Below are positions 63,059 through 64,000 of a stretch of 64,000 bases of DNA, one piece after another; position 1 is the first letter of the stretch; each line of letters starts with the position of its first letter. The notes below the pieces were generated by a model. It was not told where the DNA came from. It saw nothing but the letters and a program-made list of their open reading frames with translations, and did no database searches. The translations under genes were made by a program, and so were the position numbers. Source of the DNA: Mediterraneibacter massiliensis (GTDB lineage Bacteria > Bacillota > Clostridia > Lachnospirales > Lachnospiraceae); NCBI RefSeq assembly GCF_001487105.1, contig NZ_LN913001.1:583353-647352 (forward strand), read 5' to 3'.

Positions 63059-63472
63059 ATGGGCGGTAACAGAAAAATGATTCTAGAGTATGAAACTCTT
63101 TGTGAAAAATTAAAAGAGGTAGAAGATTCAGACGCATATTGGGAGTGCGTGATAGTGGAAACAGGTTGTTTCTGTAAGAAATGGAATACGCCTTTTGCAA
63201 AAAGGCTTGTATTTAGTTTGCTGAATTATTTGGAAAAACAGGAAAGAGTTGTAAAAGCGTGTGAAGGAATAACAGTAAATCGGATAGAAAAAGAAATCTG
63301 CCTGCCGCAGCATTATGAAAGACTTCTTTCTGAAACGTATAAATTAATAGAAATGAAGAAAGAGGATGAAAACATCAGAAAGGTTTATGCAGATGTAAAG
63401 TGTTATAAGCTAATTGAAAAGTTGGAAGAATACAGAGAGGAATTAAGGATTGCGGAAGCAATTTTTTTTTAA
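63059..63472 (+). CDS. Unknown ICE protein, 137 residues
   Basis: ATG 63059 (MGGNRKMILEY) has GGAGG 11 bases upstream; an in-frame ATG at 63041 has no site. The protein is helical and charged with scattered Cys (WECVIVETGCFCKKW). No family is recognised. It is the last plus-strand gene in the window, behind structured element copy 3. Confidence 0.55.
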   Translation: MGGNRKMILEYETLCEKLKEVEDSDAYWECVIVETGCFCKKWNTPFAKRLVFSLLNYLEKQERVVKACEGITVNRIEKEICLPQHYERLLSETYKLIEMKKEDENIRKVYADVKCYKLIEKLEEYREELRIAEAIFF

Positions 63473-63537
63473 TAGTTGAAACAATTCAGACATAAGTGCT
63501 TTGATCAGCTGAACTAAAGAAAAAACTGTCAGATAAT

Positions 63538-63566
63538 TTGCAAAATAAAAAGATATATGATATTAT
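63538..63566 (+). promoter_or_regulatory. Promoter of a possible small RNA
   Basis: TTGCAA (63538-63543) and TATTAT (63561-63566) are 17 bases apart. The expected start is about 63574, at the first hairpin. Confidence 0.5.
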
Positions 63567-63573
63567 CAATATA

Positions 63574-63637
63574 TAAAGAGCAGTGGCAAGCCTGCTCTTT
63601 GGTGTGTTTGAGAGTCGGCATATTCCGGCTCTTTTTT
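63574..63637 (+). ncRNA. Candidate small RNA with two hairpins
   Basis: Directly after the promoter come a perfect 9-bp hairpin, AAAGAGCAG (63575-63583) with CTGCTCTTT (63592-63600), a short linker, and a terminator, GAGTCGG (63612-63618) with CCGGCTC (63625-63631, one G-T), followed by TTTTTT. There is no ORF. The 3' end meets the stop codon of the convergent 63636-63794 gene. The alternative is that both hairpins are simply tandem terminators of the previous gene. Confidence 0.45.
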
Positions 63638-63794
63638 AATCTTCTAATGTTTGTTGTAGATTTTCAGCTACTTTTTCAAGCTTTTCTTTTGCTTTGCTGT
63701 CGTCTAGTTCTTCTAAAACTTCTTTAATGTCATCTAAAACAAATCTTACAAAACCATTAAATTGTTTATCTGTCATACCCATATCTTGTATCAT
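63636..63794 (-). CDS. Small acidic helical protein, 52 residues
   Basis: On the minus strand ATG (63794-63792), behind GGAGGAAAGGAC, opens a 52-residue frame (MIQDMGMTDKQFNGFVRFVL, then helical, ending NLQQTLED). It is likely a real gene because of the strong ribosome site and its promoter. No family is recognised. The neighbouring gene at the edge is a possible ribbon-helix-helix protein, so the two may work together. Confidence 0.65.
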   Translation of the reverse strand: MIQDMGMTDKQFNGFVRFVLDDIKEVLEELDDSKAKEKLEKVAENLQQTLED

Positions 63795-63843
63795 GTCCTT
63801 TCCTCCTATTCTTTGTTAAAGTCTTGCCCCTTTAACTATCTTT

Positions 63844-63872
63844 ATTATAATATATGTCCGCTATATAGTCAA
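63844..63872 (-). promoter_or_regulatory. Promoter of the 52-residue gene
   Basis: On the minus strand TTGACT (63872-63867) and TATAAT (63849-63844) are 17 bases apart. The -35 overlaps the end of the upstream gene. Confidence 0.65.
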
Positions 63873-64000
63873 GAGTTTTGTATTTCTTTTTCAACGCAAT
63901 TTATAATAAATTTTGTCATGCTTATACCTCTTTTTTTAGCTTCGGCTTGGTATTTACTTTTTAATCCAGATTTTACTCGTAGACGAATATCGTCTGTTTT
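63869..64000 (-). CDS. C-terminal part of a small regulator, cut by the window edge
   Basis: The last 43 residues of a minus-strand gene are visible, running in from the edge: KTDDIRLRVKSGLKSKYQAE, then KKRGISMTKFIINCVEKEIQNS. The pattern (basic strand, helix, GISMTKFIINCV) fits a CopG/Arc-type ribbon-helix-helix DNA-binding protein or antitoxin. The start is outside the window. Confidence 0.6.
   Translation of the reverse strand, partial: KTDDIRLRVKSGLKSKYQAEAKKRGISMTKFIINCVEKEIQNS

Larger units (their letters stand above)
43220..64000 (+). mobile_element. Tn916/ICEBs1-class integrative conjugative element (partial)
   Basis: From about 43.2 kb the gene set is that of an FA-type conjugative element: DUF961 proteins, ArdA, TcpA, oriT, MobT relaxase, TcpD, TcpE, VirB4, VirB6-like, cell-wall hydrolase and TcpC, nearly all on the plus strand. 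The left limit is inferred from the change in gene content and composition after 43034. The integrase/excisionase module and the right end are outside the window, so the attachment site could not be found. Two surface proteins at 44426 and 45595 are likely cargo. Confidence 0.8.

Overview
The window looks like a chromosome segment of a gut-type clostridium, most likely a Lachnospiraceae member. It has moderate-to-low GC, strong Gram-positive GGAGG ribosome binding sites, a DUF6465 protein, selenium-dependent Stickland (D-proline reductase) metabolism and a Tn916/ICEBs1-class conjugative element. No species is assigned.

Layout. 0-2 kb: one end of an IS1634-like insertion sequence. 2-5.6 kb: housekeeping genes (DUF6465 protein, aroD, an HD phosphohydrolase, a sirtuin, a SAM methyltransferase). 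5.8-6.5 kb: a RelB/RelE-type toxin-antitoxin pair. 6.5-7.8 kb: decayed genes, including a phosphoesterase interrupted by two in-frame stops. 7.9-17.5 kb: a type I restriction-modification island (hsdM, hsdS, a DUF3990/DUF3791-like pair, a tyrosine recombinase, a second hsdS, hsdR). A perfect 18-bp direct repeat precedes each hsdS, so the 3.2-kb unit between the repeats could be an excisable specificity cassette.

17.6-26.6 kb: a selenium cluster, yedF-selD-selA-selB-lysR, then a cysteine desulfurase, yedE, tusA and DUF3343. SelD is itself a selenoprotein, with an in-frame UGA at codon 18 followed by a hairpin. 26.8-34.3 kb: two large cell-surface proteins with a serine recombinase between them. 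34.4-40.8 kb: the proline reductase region, with a TetR regulator and proline racemase on the minus strand and tRNA-Sec, prdC, prdA, a CBO2463-type small protein and selenoprotein prdB on the plus strand. The selenium cluster supplies selenophosphate, SelA and SelB, and the tRNA gene supplies the adaptor, so the whole Sec pathway and one main client enzyme lie within about 23 kb. 41-43 kb: yqeG, a vanW-like gene and an unknown barrel protein.

From about 43.2 kb to the right edge: an integrative conjugative element of the FA type. It has a structured leader region, two cargo surface proteins, DUF961 proteins, ArdA, TcpA, an oriT-like region, a MobT relaxase, TcpD, TcpE, a VirB4 ATPase, a VirB6-like protein, a CHAP/lysozyme hydrolase and TcpC. 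Its integrase module is not in the window. The most unusual signals here are three dispersed copies of a short structured element whose outer stem changes sequence but keeps pairing, a 31-bp inverted repeat directly behind a promoter, and a possible small RNA near the right edge.
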